DNA of 64,000 bases, taken from contig NC_087070.1 in assembly GCF_963678635.1 (NCBI RefSeq), positions 41,731,831 to 41,795,830 on the forward strand, in the 5' to 3' direction. Below the pieces are notes generated by a model. That model was not told the origin of the DNA. It ran no database searches and worked only from the letters and a program-made list of their open reading frames with translations. This stretch comes from Symsagittifera roscoffensis (taxonomy: Eukaryota > Xenacoelomorpha > Acoela > Convolutidae). How positions within the stretch are numbered: the stretch's first letter is position 1; each line of letters starts with the position of its first letter. Shown here piece by piece: positions 26,301 to 35,963 of the stretch. A program made the translations under genes and the position numbers.

Positions 26301-29300
26301 AAAAAACTTAAATTTTTTGCAAACTGATTCAATCTATAAAATAATTTGAAAGATTTTGAATTTTCATAGCCTTCAAAGCTTGCCTAGAAAAACTTCGAGT
26401 TTTTCGCGAACCGAATCGGTCCACAATTTTAATTGAAATAATTGGAAGTTTCAGAGTTTGACTTGATGCTTCAAAATTTTTGAAGCTTTTCGCCAACCGA
26501 TTCAGTCTTTAAAAAAACTTGCAATAATTCAAAAAATTGTAGCTTTAGAATCTTTCTTATTTCATTAACTTAAAGCTTCTTGCGAAAATATTCAGTTTTT
26601 GAAATAACTTTAGGTTTTTCAAAGTTGCTTAGCTCTAATAGCTTGCGTAGAAAATTTTCAACAGTTCGTCGACCAATTCGGGGTCACCGAAATGTCTCTA
26701 AAAAGATCACAAAGTTTCATAGCTTGAATAGGTTGCTAAAAAAACTTTATTTTATTCCCAAGCTGATTCAATTTATGAAACAAATTGAACTATTTCAAAA
26801 AACCTAATTTTTTTGCGAACTGATTTAATCTATAAAATAACTTGAAAGTTTTTGAAAATTCATAGCTTTCAAAGCTTGCCTAGAAAAACTTTCGAGCTTT
26901 TCTCGAACTTAGTCAATCCACAAATTTATTTGAAAATTGTGAAAGTTTCATAGCTTGATTAGTCTACTTCAAAAATTTCAAAGTTTTTGGCGAACCGATT
27001 CAGTCTACGAAGGAAATTAAAACATTCCAAATTTTCATAGCTTTAAAAGCTTGCTCAGAAAAACTTGAAGCTTCTTGCAAACTGATTCGGTTTAAGAAAT
27101 AACTTTAGGTTTTTCAAGGTTAATTATCTGTAATAGTTAGATTTAGAAACTTTCTTTTTTCATTAACTTGAAGCTTCTTGCGAATTTATTCAGTTTATGA
27201 AATAACTTCAAATTTTTCAAAGTTGGTTAGCTCTATTAGCTTGCTTAGAAAATTTTCAACAGTTTGTCGATCGATTCGGTGAACAAAATGGCTTTCAAAA
27301 TATCACAAGGTTTAATAGCTTGAATATGTTGTTGAAAAAGCTTTAATTTTTTCCCAAGCTGATTCGATTTACAAACCAAATTGAACTATTTCAAAAAACT
27401 TAAATTTTTTGCAAACTGATTCAATCTATAAAATAATTTGAAAGATTTTGAATTTTCATAGCCTTCAAAGCTTGCCTAGAAAAACTTCGAGCTTTTCGCG
27501 AACCGAATCGGTCCACAATTTTAATTGAAATAATTCGAAGTTTCAGAGTTTGACTTGATGCTTCAAAATTTTTGAAGCTTTTCGCCAACCGATTCAGTCT
27601 TTAAAAAAACTTATAATAATTCAAAAAATCATAGCTTTAGAATCTTTCTTATTTCATTAACTTAAAGCTTCTTGCGAAATTATTCAGTTTATGAAATAAC
27701 TTTAGGTTTTTCAAAGTTGCTTAGCTCTAATAGCTTGCGTAGAAAATTTTCAACAGTTCGTCGACCAATTCGGGGTCACCGAAATGGCTCTAAAAAAATC
27801 ACAAAGCTTCATAGCTTGAATAGGTTGCTAAAAAAATTTCATTTTATTCCCAAGCTGATTCGATTTATGAAACAAATTGAACTATTTCAAAAAAACTTAA
27901 AGTTTTTGCGAACTGATTTAATCTATAAAATAACTTAAAAGTTTTTCAAAATTCATAGCTTTCAAAGCTTGCCTAGAAAAACTTCCGAGATTTTCTTGAA
28001 CCGAATCGGTTCATAAACTTATTTGAAAATTGTGAAAGTTTCATAGCTTGATTAGTCTACTTCAAAAATTTCAAAGTTTTTGGCGAACCGATTCAGTCTA
28101 CGAAGGAAATTAAAACATTCCAAATTTTCATAGCTTTAAAAGCTTGCTCGATAAAAATAGAAGCTTCTCGCAAACTGATTCGGTTTATGAAATAACCTTA
28201 AGTTTTTCAAGGTTAATTATCGGTATTAGTTAGACTTAGAAACTTTCTTATTTCATTAACTTGAAGCTCCTTGCGAATTTATTCAGCTTATGAAATAACT
28301 TCAAATTTTTCAAAGTTGGTTAGCTCTAATGGCTTGCTTAGAAAAACTTCAACAGTTCGTCGACCAATTCGGGGTCACCGAAATGGCTCTAAAAAAATCA
28401 CAAAGTTTCATAGCTTGAATAGGTTGCTAAAAAAACTTCATTTTATTCCCAAGCTGATTCGATTTATGAAACAAATTGAACTATTTCAAAAAAACTTAAA
28501 TTTTTTGCGAACTGATTTAATCTATAAAATAACTTGAAAGTTTTTGAAAATTCATAGCTTTCAAAGCTTGCCTAGAAAAACTTCCGAGCTTTCCTTGAAC
28601 CGAATCGGTTCACAAACTTATTTGAAAATTGTGAAAGTTTCATAGCTTGATTAGTCTACTTCAAAAAATTCAAAGTTTTTGGCGAACCGATTCAGTCTAC
28701 GAAGGAAATTAAAACATTCCAAATTTTCATAGCTTTGAAAGCTTGCTCGGCAAAACTTGAAGCTTCTCGCAAACTGATTCGGTTTATGAAATAACCTTAA
28801 GTTTTTCAAGGTTAATTATCGGTAATAGTTAGACTTAGAAACTTTCTTATTTCATTAACTTGAAGCTCCTTGCGAATTTATTCAGTTTATGAAATAACTT
28901 CAAATTTTTCAAAGTTGTTTAGCTCTATTAGCATGCTTAAAAATATTTCAACAGTTCGTCGACCAATTCGGGGTCACCGAAATGGCTCTAAAAAGATCAC
29001 AAAGTTTCATAGCTTGAATATGTTGCTTAAAAAAATTTATTTTCTTCCCAAGCTGATTCGATTTACAAACCAAATTGAACTATTTCAAAAAACTTAATTT
29101 TTTTGCAAACTGATTCAATCTATAAAATAATTTGAAAGATTTTGATTTTACATAGCCTTCAAAGCTTGCCTAGACAACTTCGAGCTTTTCGCGAACCGAA
29201 TCGGTCCACAATTTTAATTGAAATATTTCAAAGGTTCAGAGTTTGACTTGATACTTCAAAATTTTTGAAGCTTTTCGCCAACTGATTCAGTCTGTAAAAA

Positions 29301-30050
29301 AACTTATAATAATTCAAAAAATCATAGCTTTAGATTTTTTTTTTCATTAACTTGAAGCTTCTTGCGAATTTATTCAGTTTATGAAATAACTTTAGGTTTT
29401 TCAAAGTTGCTTAGCTCTAATAGCTTGCGTAGGAAGTTTTCAACAGTTCGTCGATCGATTCGGGGTCACCGAATTGGCTCTAAAAAGATCACAAAGTTTC
29501 ATAGCTTGAATAGGTTGCTAAAAAAACTTTATTTTTTTTCCCAAGCTGAACGATTTATGAAACAAATTGAACTATTTCAAAAAACTTAAATTTTTTGCGA
29601 ACTCGTTTAATCTATAAAATAACTTGAAAGTTTTTGAAAATTCAAAGCTTTCAAAGCTTGCCTAGAAAAACTTCCGAGCTTTTCTCGAACCGAACCGATC
29701 CACAAATTTATTTGAAAATTGTGAAAGTTTCATAGCTTGATTAGTCTACTTCAAAAATTTCAAAGTTTTTGGCGAACCGATTCAGTATACGAAGGAAATT
29801 AAAACATTCCAAATTTTCATAGCTTTAAAAGCTTGCTCAGAAAAACTTGAAGCTTCTCGCGAACTGATTTGGTTTATGAAATAACTAAGTTTTTCAAGGT
29901 TAATTATCTGTAATAGTTAGATTTAGAAACTTTCTTATTTCATTAACTTGAAGCTTCTTGCGAATTTATTCAGTTTATGAAATAACTTCAATTTTTTCAA
30001 AGTTGGTTAGCTCTATTAGCTTGCTTAGGAAAGTTTTCAAAATTTGATAG
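20330..30050. repeat. Satellite domain C
   Basis: Units here resemble the first 3 kb of the window rather than domain B. Tandem amplification is visible at offsets of 1,600 bp (about 21,330-22,748 repeated at 22,930-24,348) and 1,001 bp (about 23,348-24,348 repeated at 24,349-25,349). The segment 25,729-27,790 is the second copy of 1,040-3,100. Confidence 0.75.
25729..27790 (+). repeat. Satellite segment shared with domain A, copy 2
   Basis: Near copy of 1,040-3,100 in the same orientation. The two copies flank all of domain B, as expected if domain B was inserted or amplified inside an older A/C-type array, or if exchange occurred at a distance. Confidence 0.75.
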
Positions 30051-30940
30051 TTTACAAAGTTTCGAATAGCTTCAAAGTTTCGACTTGGTCAAACAAAGTT
30101 TTCGTGAACCGATTTGAGTCAAAAAATATCTTGAATTATGTCAAAGTGTCTTAGCTTGATTTGCTTGCTTTGGAAAAATTTAACTTAAGGCAAAAACGAT
30201 TCGTCTTGGAAATGGCTTGGATTTTTTCGAAGTTCCTTGCTCGATTAGCTTTAAAAAAATGAAAAAACTAAGCGAAAACCTGTAAATCACTTGAACAGTT
30301 TCAACAGAAAAATAGTTTGCCATCTGATTCACTTTTTAAGCTACTTTGATTTATTTAAAACTTCATAGCTTAAACAGCTTGCTTAGAAAAAATTTATTTT
30401 TTGCGAAATTTATCAGTATAATTCGAATAATTCAAAACTTCGAAAAACTTATACGCTACGTCAACCAAATCAGTCTAAGCAATAACTGAGAAAATTTTTG
30501 AATGTTTTGTATAGTTTTCGAAGAAAAACTTGAACATTTTGCAAATCAGTTCGTTCTGAGAAGTAACTTGAAATATTTCATTTCATAGCCTGAGTAGCTT
30601 ACGAAGAAAAAATATGAATTTTCGCCAACTGATTTGCTTTGTGAAACAACTGGAATTTTTTCTAAAAAAGTTTCATAGCTTGAATAGCTGAGTAACAATT
30701 TTTTAACTCTTTGTCAGCTGATTCGCTCTATTTCCTTGCTTTAATAGTTTGCCTAGAAAAACTTTACTTTTGCGAGTTGATTCGCTCTATGAAAGAACTT
30801 GAAATATTTCAATATTTAATCGCTTGACTTGCTTCCATAGAAAAACATTAGGTTGCGATTTGCTGCATGAAACATTTTGAAAATTTCAAAGTGTTTTTGC
30901 TTGGAGAGCTTGATCAGAACAAAACTAAATTTTGCGGGCC
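30050..30940. repeat. Degenerate edge of the satellite array
   Basis: Unit-like segments continue (CATAGCTTGAATAGC, GCTGATTCGCTCTAT, GAAAAACTT) but are strongly diverged, shortened and not arranged in higher-order repeats. This is the usual appearance of an array margin that escapes homogenisation. Confidence 0.75.
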
Positions 30941-31235
30941 AATTGATTATCGGAGGCCGTCGTGGTAGTTAGAAAACAAACACTTCATATGAATTGAAAA
31001 CATTTTGTGTTCATGCCGGCGAAGGCCGTGTTCTTAAACGATAAGAGTGATCAATCTCACTTGATTGACTTAAACTGAAATTGAAAGCCCAGAAAGTGAA
31101 TTGGAACCGAAGATAGCTGTTGGTAGAAAAAAAACAATGGAAACCAATCAAAAATTTTTTTTTCAGTGAGAGAAAAATTTATTTTTCAATAAATTGAAAT
31201 GTTGTTTGGAAGTTGGGCAAAAGCTTATTGCCGCA
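30941..31235. other. Unique host sequence, no gene seen
   Basis: Between the array edge and the assembly gap I see no repeat unit and no supportable ORF, only AT-rich sequence with a somewhat GC-richer patch near 30,950-31,030. Confidence 0.5.
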
Positions 31236-31435
31236 NNNNNNNNNNNNNNNNNNNNNNNNNNNNNNNNNNNNNNNNNNNNNNNNNNNNNNNNNNNNNNNNN
31301 NNNNNNNNNNNNNNNNNNNNNNNNNNNNNNNNNNNNNNNNNNNNNNNNNNNNNNNNNNNNNNNNNNNNNNNNNNNNNNNNNNNNNNNNNNNNNNNNNNNN
31401 NNNNNNNNNNNNNNNNNNNNNNNNNNNNNNNNNNN
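31236..31435. other. Assembly gap of 200 N
   Basis: Exactly 200 consecutive N. ORFs crossing it are meaningless. The true gap size is unknown if 200 is a placeholder. Confidence 0.99.
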
Positions 31436-31440
31436 TTTTA

Positions 31441-31565
31441 ATCGATTTTGTTTTTGTTCCGACGCCAATTTTTAATATGACTTTCAAAGAAAGTGAGGAA
31501 TATTTATGCTATGGGTGGTTTTTTTAGTCAGACCAATTTAAAACTCTTTATTCTTTCGGGGAATC
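31441..31565 (+). repeat. Fragment of dispersed repeat family 1
   Basis: The stretch with GGAATATTTATGCTATGGGTGG followed by a T run and CAGACCAATTTAAAACTC aligns by eye with 57,300-57,400, where the matching core reads GGAATATTTGTGCTCGGGTAGG, then T-rich sequence and CAGACAAATTT. It appears to be a partial third copy of the family at 57.3-57.8 and 60.4-60.75 kb. Confidence 0.45.
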
Positions 31566-31753
31566 ATTTTTTTGAGCTGCGTGGTCCTCGCCGGGTGTGC
31601 ACACCACTGTAGTATCGCACAACAAGTCTTTCTAATTTGCTCATTTTTTATAGTATACACGGCAAATAGGAACTGGCTACACTTTTACTGGTTACAAAGA
31701 AGCCATTTGTAATTTTAGTCTTCGTTACAGTCTTTAACTAACAAAGTTTTAAT
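31566..31753. other. Host sequence left of the Polinton, no gene seen
   Basis: AT-rich with no supportable coding segment. It is probably the same intron or upstream region that resumes at 50,589, because the transposon splits the two. Confidence 0.4.
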
Positions 31754-31759
31754 TATGGC
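31754..31759. repeat. Polinton target-site duplication, left (TATGGC)
   Basis: The six bases TATGGC directly before the left inverted repeat are repeated directly after the right one. Six-bp target duplications are a hallmark of Polinton integrases. Confidence 0.95.
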
Positions 31760-32017
31760 AGTAGTATGCATATAGTGCGTTAGGATCGGGGGGGGTTGTC
31801 ATACATGGATGACCATTAGGTATAAATCATAATGGTCACCATGTATTAAATGATCAGCAATGGTCACCATGTAATAATCCTAATTGTCACCACATATAAT
31901 TTTATACCTAATGGTCACTATGTAATAATCCTAATTGTCACCATAAATAATTTTATACCTAATAGTCCTCATGTAAAACTTCGGTATATTATTGAGTATT
32001 CCCACTGAACGTTGTGG
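31760..32017 (+). repeat. Polinton left terminal inverted repeat (258 bp)
   Basis: It starts AGTAGTATGCATATAGTGCG and contains a run of eight G. It matches the complement of 50,375-50,582 except for an extra 51-bp unit, the G-run length and a few bases. After GTTGTGG the two ends diverge but still share a CGGGAA segment after a gap of about 13 bp, so the original repeat may have been slightly longer. Confidence 0.95.
31860..31961 (+). repeat. 51-bp tandem duplication in the left repeat
   Basis: Two adjacent 51-bp units (31,860-31,910 and 31,911-31,961), each with ATGGTCAC near its start and TTTTATACCTA at its end. The right repeat has only one such unit. The motif GGTCACC/GGTGACC recurs several times in both ends. 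Confidence 0.9.
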
Positions 32018-32918
32018 AAACGGGAATGGAATTAGGTTTTGGTCGGTGCATGTTTTCCCTTCTAAAGTTTGGGGGTATTGGTTTGTTTACATGTAAAATG
32101 ACGTTATATACCTATTATATGCGACCAAACTATATGGTATATAGAAAAGCACAAGATTTTGGCAGCGTAGCTTAACTGTTGGCTGCGGTGAACGATTTCC
32201 TTCAAAAATGCATGTTTTATTACTGAATCTCGAAGAAAGCAAAATTCGTCAAGTGCGGCGGCCGCCACCTCTATTTAGGCAAAAATTAATAATCAATTTG
32301 ACCAAAATAAGAATGAAAAATTTCGTTCAGCCAATTGAAGGTAAAAACAAAGAAAAATTATGGAACACTGAAAACTCTAAAATGATGAAATTGGCTTGAA
32401 AATTTTGACATTTCCATTTTCCGTGTCTACAAGAGACTGAAAAATAAACGTCTGAAATCTATGACAAAAACTTTGATTTGATAGAAAGGTTGAAAGAGCT
32501 AAAAGGTTGAAGTGGCTAAAGATCTTGAAAAACGAGAACACTGATGAAAGCCAAAAGTGCCCATTAATTTTGCTGCAACCATTTCTAAGACGTGTACCTA
32601 ACTTGTTACTATAAAATTGAAGTGGAACAAAATTTCTTGGGGTTCGAGTAGAGGAAAACGCATGGCGCTCGACTCTCAGCCGAAAGGCGGCGTTTCGAAA
32701 CCCGTCCGGAAATTGTACTGAAAGGAGGCAACAGTAGCTGGTATGGTGATATCCCCCCATAGATCGATTTTGTACTTTTTTTCTCACTTTGATAAAAAGC
32801 TTAACTTCTCGAATTACTGCTATTCAGTTAACAATTGGGTAAAATTTCAATTACTAAAAGAATGTATTGTTCAAAATTGAATTGTAAAATGTATAAATCA
32901 ACCATATTAAATGGTTAG
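32018..32918. other. Non-coding Polinton left flank
   Basis: Between the left repeat and the end of the protease gene I see no gene I would support. Two open frames here (32,208-32,399 plus, 32,377-32,787 minus) lack family features and have the look of chance ORFs. A tRNA-like segment lies near 32,650-32,710. Confidence 0.5.
32650..32710 (+). other. tRNA-related segment (possible SINE head)
   Basis: The stretch contains GGCGCTCGACTCTCAGCCG, which resembles an anticodon arm, followed by GGCGTTTCGAAACCCG, close to a RNA polymerase III B box. I cannot fold a full cloverleaf, so this is more likely a decayed tRNA-derived SINE or chance than a working tRNA gene. Confidence 0.3.
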
Positions 32919-33365
32919 TTAATGGGTACGCATGTGAGTTAGGAAACGTTTCAAAACATGATCAGTTATATAAACAAAATCAGAAGCATCACCATTAAAG
33001 TTTTTATCAAAAATCAAATGTGCAATATAAATACAAAAAGAACCGCACATGGTAGAGTTTGAGTCTTGCATGGGAAAGTTTGTCATCAATTCAGTCACTT
33101 GATGAAAATTCTCGTTCAATCGTTTATACAGATTGGTGTACTGCCAGAGAGGAAGACCGAGAGGATCAGCGAAGTATAAAACATTTCTTCTGTTGCATAT
33201 CACAATCCAATGTGTCCCCGGAGAATCTGATTTTGAAGTGTTCACAATCATAAAGATGTTGTTTGGGATGTGAGGTGGAAAATTGTCGGCTGCAAATACT
33301 CCAAAAAACTTATATTTCAGATGTTTACAATTCTGAATGAGGTCCTGCAACTGGATTTCATCCAT
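32919..33365 (-). CDS. Adenain-like cysteine protease (Polinton PRO), 148 aa
   Basis: This is the maturation protease of the Polinton virion, in the adenovirus protease (C5, Ulp1-like) family. The catalytic series is visible in order: H52 in GTHWIVI, D67 in FADPLG, Q100 in MQDSNS and C107 in MCGSF. The open frame extends 28 codons further upstream, but that part lies inside the capsid gene. I chose the internal ATG giving MDEIQLQ, which is the normal start for this family and lies 2 nt after the capsid stop (TGA-AA-ATG). Length is slightly short for the family but all catalytic residues are present. It would cleave capsid or core precursors; a matching site is visible in the basic protein at 34,665-35,087. 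No polyadenylation signal is obvious close downstream. Confidence 0.93.
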   Translation of the reverse strand: MDEIQLQDLIQNCKHLKYKFFGVFAADNFPPHIPNNIFMIVNTSKSDSPGTHWIVICNRRNVLYFADPLGLPLWQYTNLYKRLNENFHQVTELMTNFPMQDSNSTMCGSFCIYIAHLIFDKNFNGDASDFVYITDHVLKRFLTHMRTH

Positions 33366-33367
33366 TT

Positions 33368-34675
33368 TCAGACGGTCGAAATGGGAAGGACGTTCTTTGT
33401 AACTTTGCGGTCGGAGGTAATAAATACATTGGATGAGCGTATACCCCAAACAAAAATTTCCAGGTTTGCTGTCAAAGCGTTTGAGAATTGAAGATCGAGT
33501 GAAACTGAGCAGTTAGTAAGTTCTGGATGCAAGAAGTCATGAGCTGCCTGCTGTGTGCTAGTGAGATCAAAACACATAATAAAGTGCTGTTGGTAGTTAT
33601 CCAGAGTGATTCCCAGCCCGCAGTGCAACAAACCCAGCGCTGATAGTGTGTTGAAGAAGAGACGCTTATGATCTTGTGTACTGATTGGTGTACTTGCTAT
33701 TGGTAAACCATTTCGTCTCAAAGTAACTTGCTCCAGTCCAAATTTTTGATAATGAAAAGGATTCGTTCGGTTTGTTCCTAGAAATGCATTATTTGTGTTC
33801 AATGCTATGATAATTTGTCTCACCGGTTCACGAGCAAAAATATCTTCCTGTTGCCAGCTGCGCTGACCAGCTGTTGCAAGAAATGTTTTTGTAATTTCTT
33901 CTTGATATGGGTAGTTCGCAGGAGTTTTGAGCAAAGTTGATTCAATGGCAGAGAGCACATGGTCGGTCACAGTCATTTTTCTAACATATAGGTTCGCTTC
34001 GAGTATTTGCAGCTTGTAATGCTTGGCAGCATCTTCCGATATAATGAGAAAATCTTCATGAGAACGTCTGTAGGAAAGTCTGAGGGTAACACCGCTCAAC
34101 AAATGCTTGTCACATGTGAAAAAATCAACTCCAGCGGGTCCATAGAACCAAATTTCCCTCGATTCACGGACCAGTTCTCGTTGAGATGTGAAATCAGCTG
34201 CATCTATTGCAGCGGGATTGTTTTCAAAACGATATCCCTGACACTTAAGCCATGAGTCCTTGGCTCCTTTGCTGTTAGAAACTTCTGTTCCAATAAAGCT
34301 TTTATGCGCAAAATTACTATTGGCATTTGAGATTTTGAGTCCATTAGCAGAGAGGGTACAGTCAGAGAAAAGGGAATACAGGGAGTTGTTTACGAGGAAC
34401 GGTGAATCAGACACAGTAGGATCAGTGTTGTCGTATCGCAGATCAGCTCCACTTGATTGCGTTACTTTGCATCGTATTTCCAAATAAATTTTTTGCAGGT
34501 CAACAAAATTATTACGGTCACCGGTGATTTCAAATTCAAGCATTGGTCCATTAGGTGAATAAACAGGTCCAATTTTTTGATCAAAAGCGTTTTCAAAAGT
34601 AATCAAAAGAGGTTGTTTTTCAAACAAATCTAGAGAGCTATGGGTAGCTTCATTGGGTAACAAATTAGCGATCAT
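33368..34675 (-). CDS. Polinton major capsid protein (PY), 435 aa
   Basis: Homologous by pattern to the Polinton PY protein, the double-jelly-roll major capsid protein. The N-terminal region (residues about 20-70) has the typical capsid opening, including FVDLQKIYLEIRCKV, and the protein is rich in beta-forming stretches with few charged clusters. Length fits the smaller PY proteins. The ATG overlaps the end of the upstream basic-protein gene by 11 nt (34,665-34,675), and the stop is 2 nt before the protease start, so capsid, core-like protein and protease form one block. No frameshift or stop is seen. The family role is formation of hexameric capsomers; assembly in this animal is inferred, not shown. 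Confidence 0.9.
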   Translation of the reverse strand: MIANLLPNEATHSSLDLFEKQPLLITFENAFDQKIGPVYSPNGPMLEFEITGDRNNFVDLQKIYLEIRCKVTQSSGADLRYDNTDPTVSDSPFLVNNSLYSLFSDCTLSANGLKISNANSNFAHKSFIGTEVSNSKGAKDSWLKCQGYRFENNPAAIDAADFTSQRELVRESREIWFYGPAGVDFFTCDKHLLSGVTLRLSYRRSHEDFLIISEDAAKHYKLQILEANLYVRKMTVTDHVLSAIESTLLKTPANYPYQEEITKTFLATAGQRSWQQEDIFAREPVRQIIIALNTNNAFLGTNRTNPFHYQKFGLEQVTLRRNGLPIASTPISTQDHKRLFFNTLSALGLLHCGLGITLDNYQQHFIMCFDLTSTQQAAHDFLHPELTNCSVSLDLQFSNALTANLEIFVWGIRSSNVFITSDRKVTKNVLPISTV

Positions 34676-35087
34676 TTTTTATGTTTGAGAAAAAATCTGC
34701 TCGACTTCTCACTGGTCTGGTTTTTCTTCGAATGGTTGTTTTTCTTTTTCGAGCCCCTACTGACCTTCTTCTTCGTAATCCATTCATTGGTGTCTTTCGA
34801 CGACGTCGTCTACCACCACCGAGTTGTTTTCTTGCAGTTTTTGTGACAGTGTTTTTCAATGCTTGTTTAGGAGACTTCTTTTTCATAGCGACATCAATTA
34901 GTTCTGGCGCTGCACTCATCAAAAGTTCTCTGCCCAGTTTTTTCGCTGCCGGTAGAATAACCCGTCGTGCAAACGGTATAGCAACACGACCAATACCAGC
35001 AGCCAAAGCGCCAAATCCACTGCCGCGTTGTCGGTAGTGTCCAGAGAAATGAGGAAGTGAAGCTTGCTTTGCATAATATTGTTCCAT
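34665..35087 (-). CDS. Basic virion-like protein, 140 aa
   Basis: Residues about 22-55 form a Gly/Ala-rich, weakly amphipathic segment (GSGFGALAAGIGRVAIPFAR), then AAKKLGREL and a KKKSPKQALK segment. Residues 89-131 are very rich in Arg/Lys, including GGGRRRRRK and LRRRRS, which would serve for DNA binding and nuclear import. A gene of this type, lying between PX and the capsid gene, recurs in Polintons and related adintoviruses and is compared with adenovirus core or membrane-active proteins. KQLGGG followed by R fits the adenain cleavage pattern (M/I/L)XGG-X, so it may be processed by the protease. Its ATG lies 6 nt after the PX stop. The exact function is inferred. Confidence 0.7.
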   Translation of the reverse strand: MEQYYAKQASLPHFSGHYRQRGSGFGALAAGIGRVAIPFARRVILPAAKKLGRELLMSAAPELIDVAMKKKSPKQALKNTVTKTARKQLGGGRRRRRKTPMNGLRRRRSVGARKRKTTIRRKTRPVRSRADFFSNIKNDR

Positions 35088-35093
35088 TGGTTT

Positions 35094-35963
35094 TCAATCA
35101 AAACGCTTGAATTTTAGAGTCAACACAACTTTACCAGTTCCTGCAAAGGGCACTAGTCTTCCAGTTTCTGTGCGCAACTGTACCGATATTGATTGTACAG
35201 ATGAAGTGAATAATTTTTTGTAGTCTAAATTAGTGAAGTTTTTTCGATGATTAGGTTCAATGCTGCAGGCACTACCGTTTTTGATGCGTCTATTTGAATC
35301 AATGACGCGTAACAATGGGGCCTTTGCATCACCAACAGTTTGGTATTGAATAATGTCAATATAGACAAAAATTAGACTTGTCCCACTTGATAAGTCATAT
35401 GGGAAATGAGATTCGTACAGTTCGTTTCCCTCATAAGATGCATCGAAGGAGGGTATCATTTTGTAACCAATGTGATATTCACCGTTCTCATCAAGCTTTG
35501 CATTGTAGCCTAACAGACTGGGTATTTGGGGACTTGGGAATGAGATTCCTTCATTTGCGTTCATCCAAATGCTCATGCTATTCGTGATTTCTTGAGGACT
35601 CGCATCAAAATGAATTTTGTCTTTGAGTTTTGTTTTTATCTCATTAATCAATTGTTCTATAAAAGTGTACTCTCCTGATTTGATAAAAACTTTTTCGCCA
35701 TAGTAGGGTCTGGAAATTGTATTCCGATTGCCAGCGTTGGATTTACTGGCTACTACTTCGGATGCTCTGAAGTACGTAAATTCCTCATCAGTAACATTGT
35801 TTAATTTTGTGGGGAAAATTATTTCTGAGAGAGCAACTCTCCAATCTCCGTCTAAAGCTATTTCTTCTTTACAAAAATTTCTAAAACTGGCCAAAGTGTT
35901 GCCTGGGAAATAATCCATTGATGCTGTTGAAATCAAATGTACAGTAAACTCATCACTGCCCAT
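35094..35963 (-). CDS. Polinton PX, penton-like minor capsid protein, 289 aa
   Basis: Recognisable as PX from its opening pattern: FTVHLISTASMDYFPGN, then a segment with FCKEEIALDGDWRVALSEI, followed by a long beta-rich body. In this family PX is a single-jelly-roll protein proposed to form the capsid vertices. The open frame begins 9 codons earlier, but the ATG giving MGSDEF is the likely start because it overlaps the integrase stop by 11 nt (35,953-35,963), the same arrangement as at two other junctions in this element. The protein ends with VVLTLKFKRFD. It is intact. The neighbouring basic protein and major capsid gene follow directly. Confidence 0.88.
   Translation of the reverse strand: MGSDEFTVHLISTASMDYFPGNTLASFRNFCKEEIALDGDWRVALSEIIFPTKLNNVTDEEFTYFRASEVVASKSNAGNRNTISRPYYGEKVFIKSGEYTFIEQLINEIKTKLKDKIHFDASPQEITNSMSIWMNANEGISFPSPQIPSLLGYNAKLDENGEYHIGYKMIPSFDASYEGNELYESHFPYDLSSGTSLIFVYIDIIQYQTVGDAKAPLLRVIDSNRRIKNGSACSIEPNHRKNFTNLDYKKLFTSSVQSISVQLRTETGRLVPFAGTGKVVLTLKFKRFD

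Larger units (their letters stand above)
1..30050. repeat. Satellite array with higher-order structure
   Basis: The whole stretch is made of related units of about 60-90 bp. A typical unit carries a GCGAACCGATTCGGT-like segment, then TATGAAATAACTTGAAA, then CATAGCTTGAATAGCTTGC, then a GAAAAACTTGAAG-like tail. Units are grouped into longer repeats, seen as recurrent spacings of about 591-600, 1,001, 1,060-1,090, 1,600 and 3,445 bp between near-identical segments. Short ORFs recur on both strands but have no independent support: they begin at non-ATG codons in many copies, shift with small indels and are simply translations of the repeat. The array continues beyond the left edge of the window. 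Candidate roles are centromeric, pericentromeric or other heterochromatic satellite; nothing here decides between them. Confidence 0.93.

Noticed and set aside
830-30000. Dozens of similar short ORFs on both strands (Lys/Phe/Ser-rich, 60-97 codons) suggesting a gene family
   Set aside because: They are translations of the satellite unit, often begin at non-ATG codons, break at indels and change ends with repeat phase.
1-30050. CRISPR-like array
   Set aside because: Units are contiguous satellite monomers without unique spacers, in a eukaryotic context.
31163-31527. ORFs crossing the N gap
   Set aside because: They exist only because N bases carry no stop codons.
31860-31961. Shared GGTCACC motif in both the Polinton ends and the satellite as a sign of common origin
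   Set aside because: A 7-mer match only; surrounding sequence is unrelated.
32377-32787. 136-codon minus-strand ORF near the Polinton left end
   Set aside because: No conserved pattern; it crosses a tRNA-like segment and has a chance-like composition.
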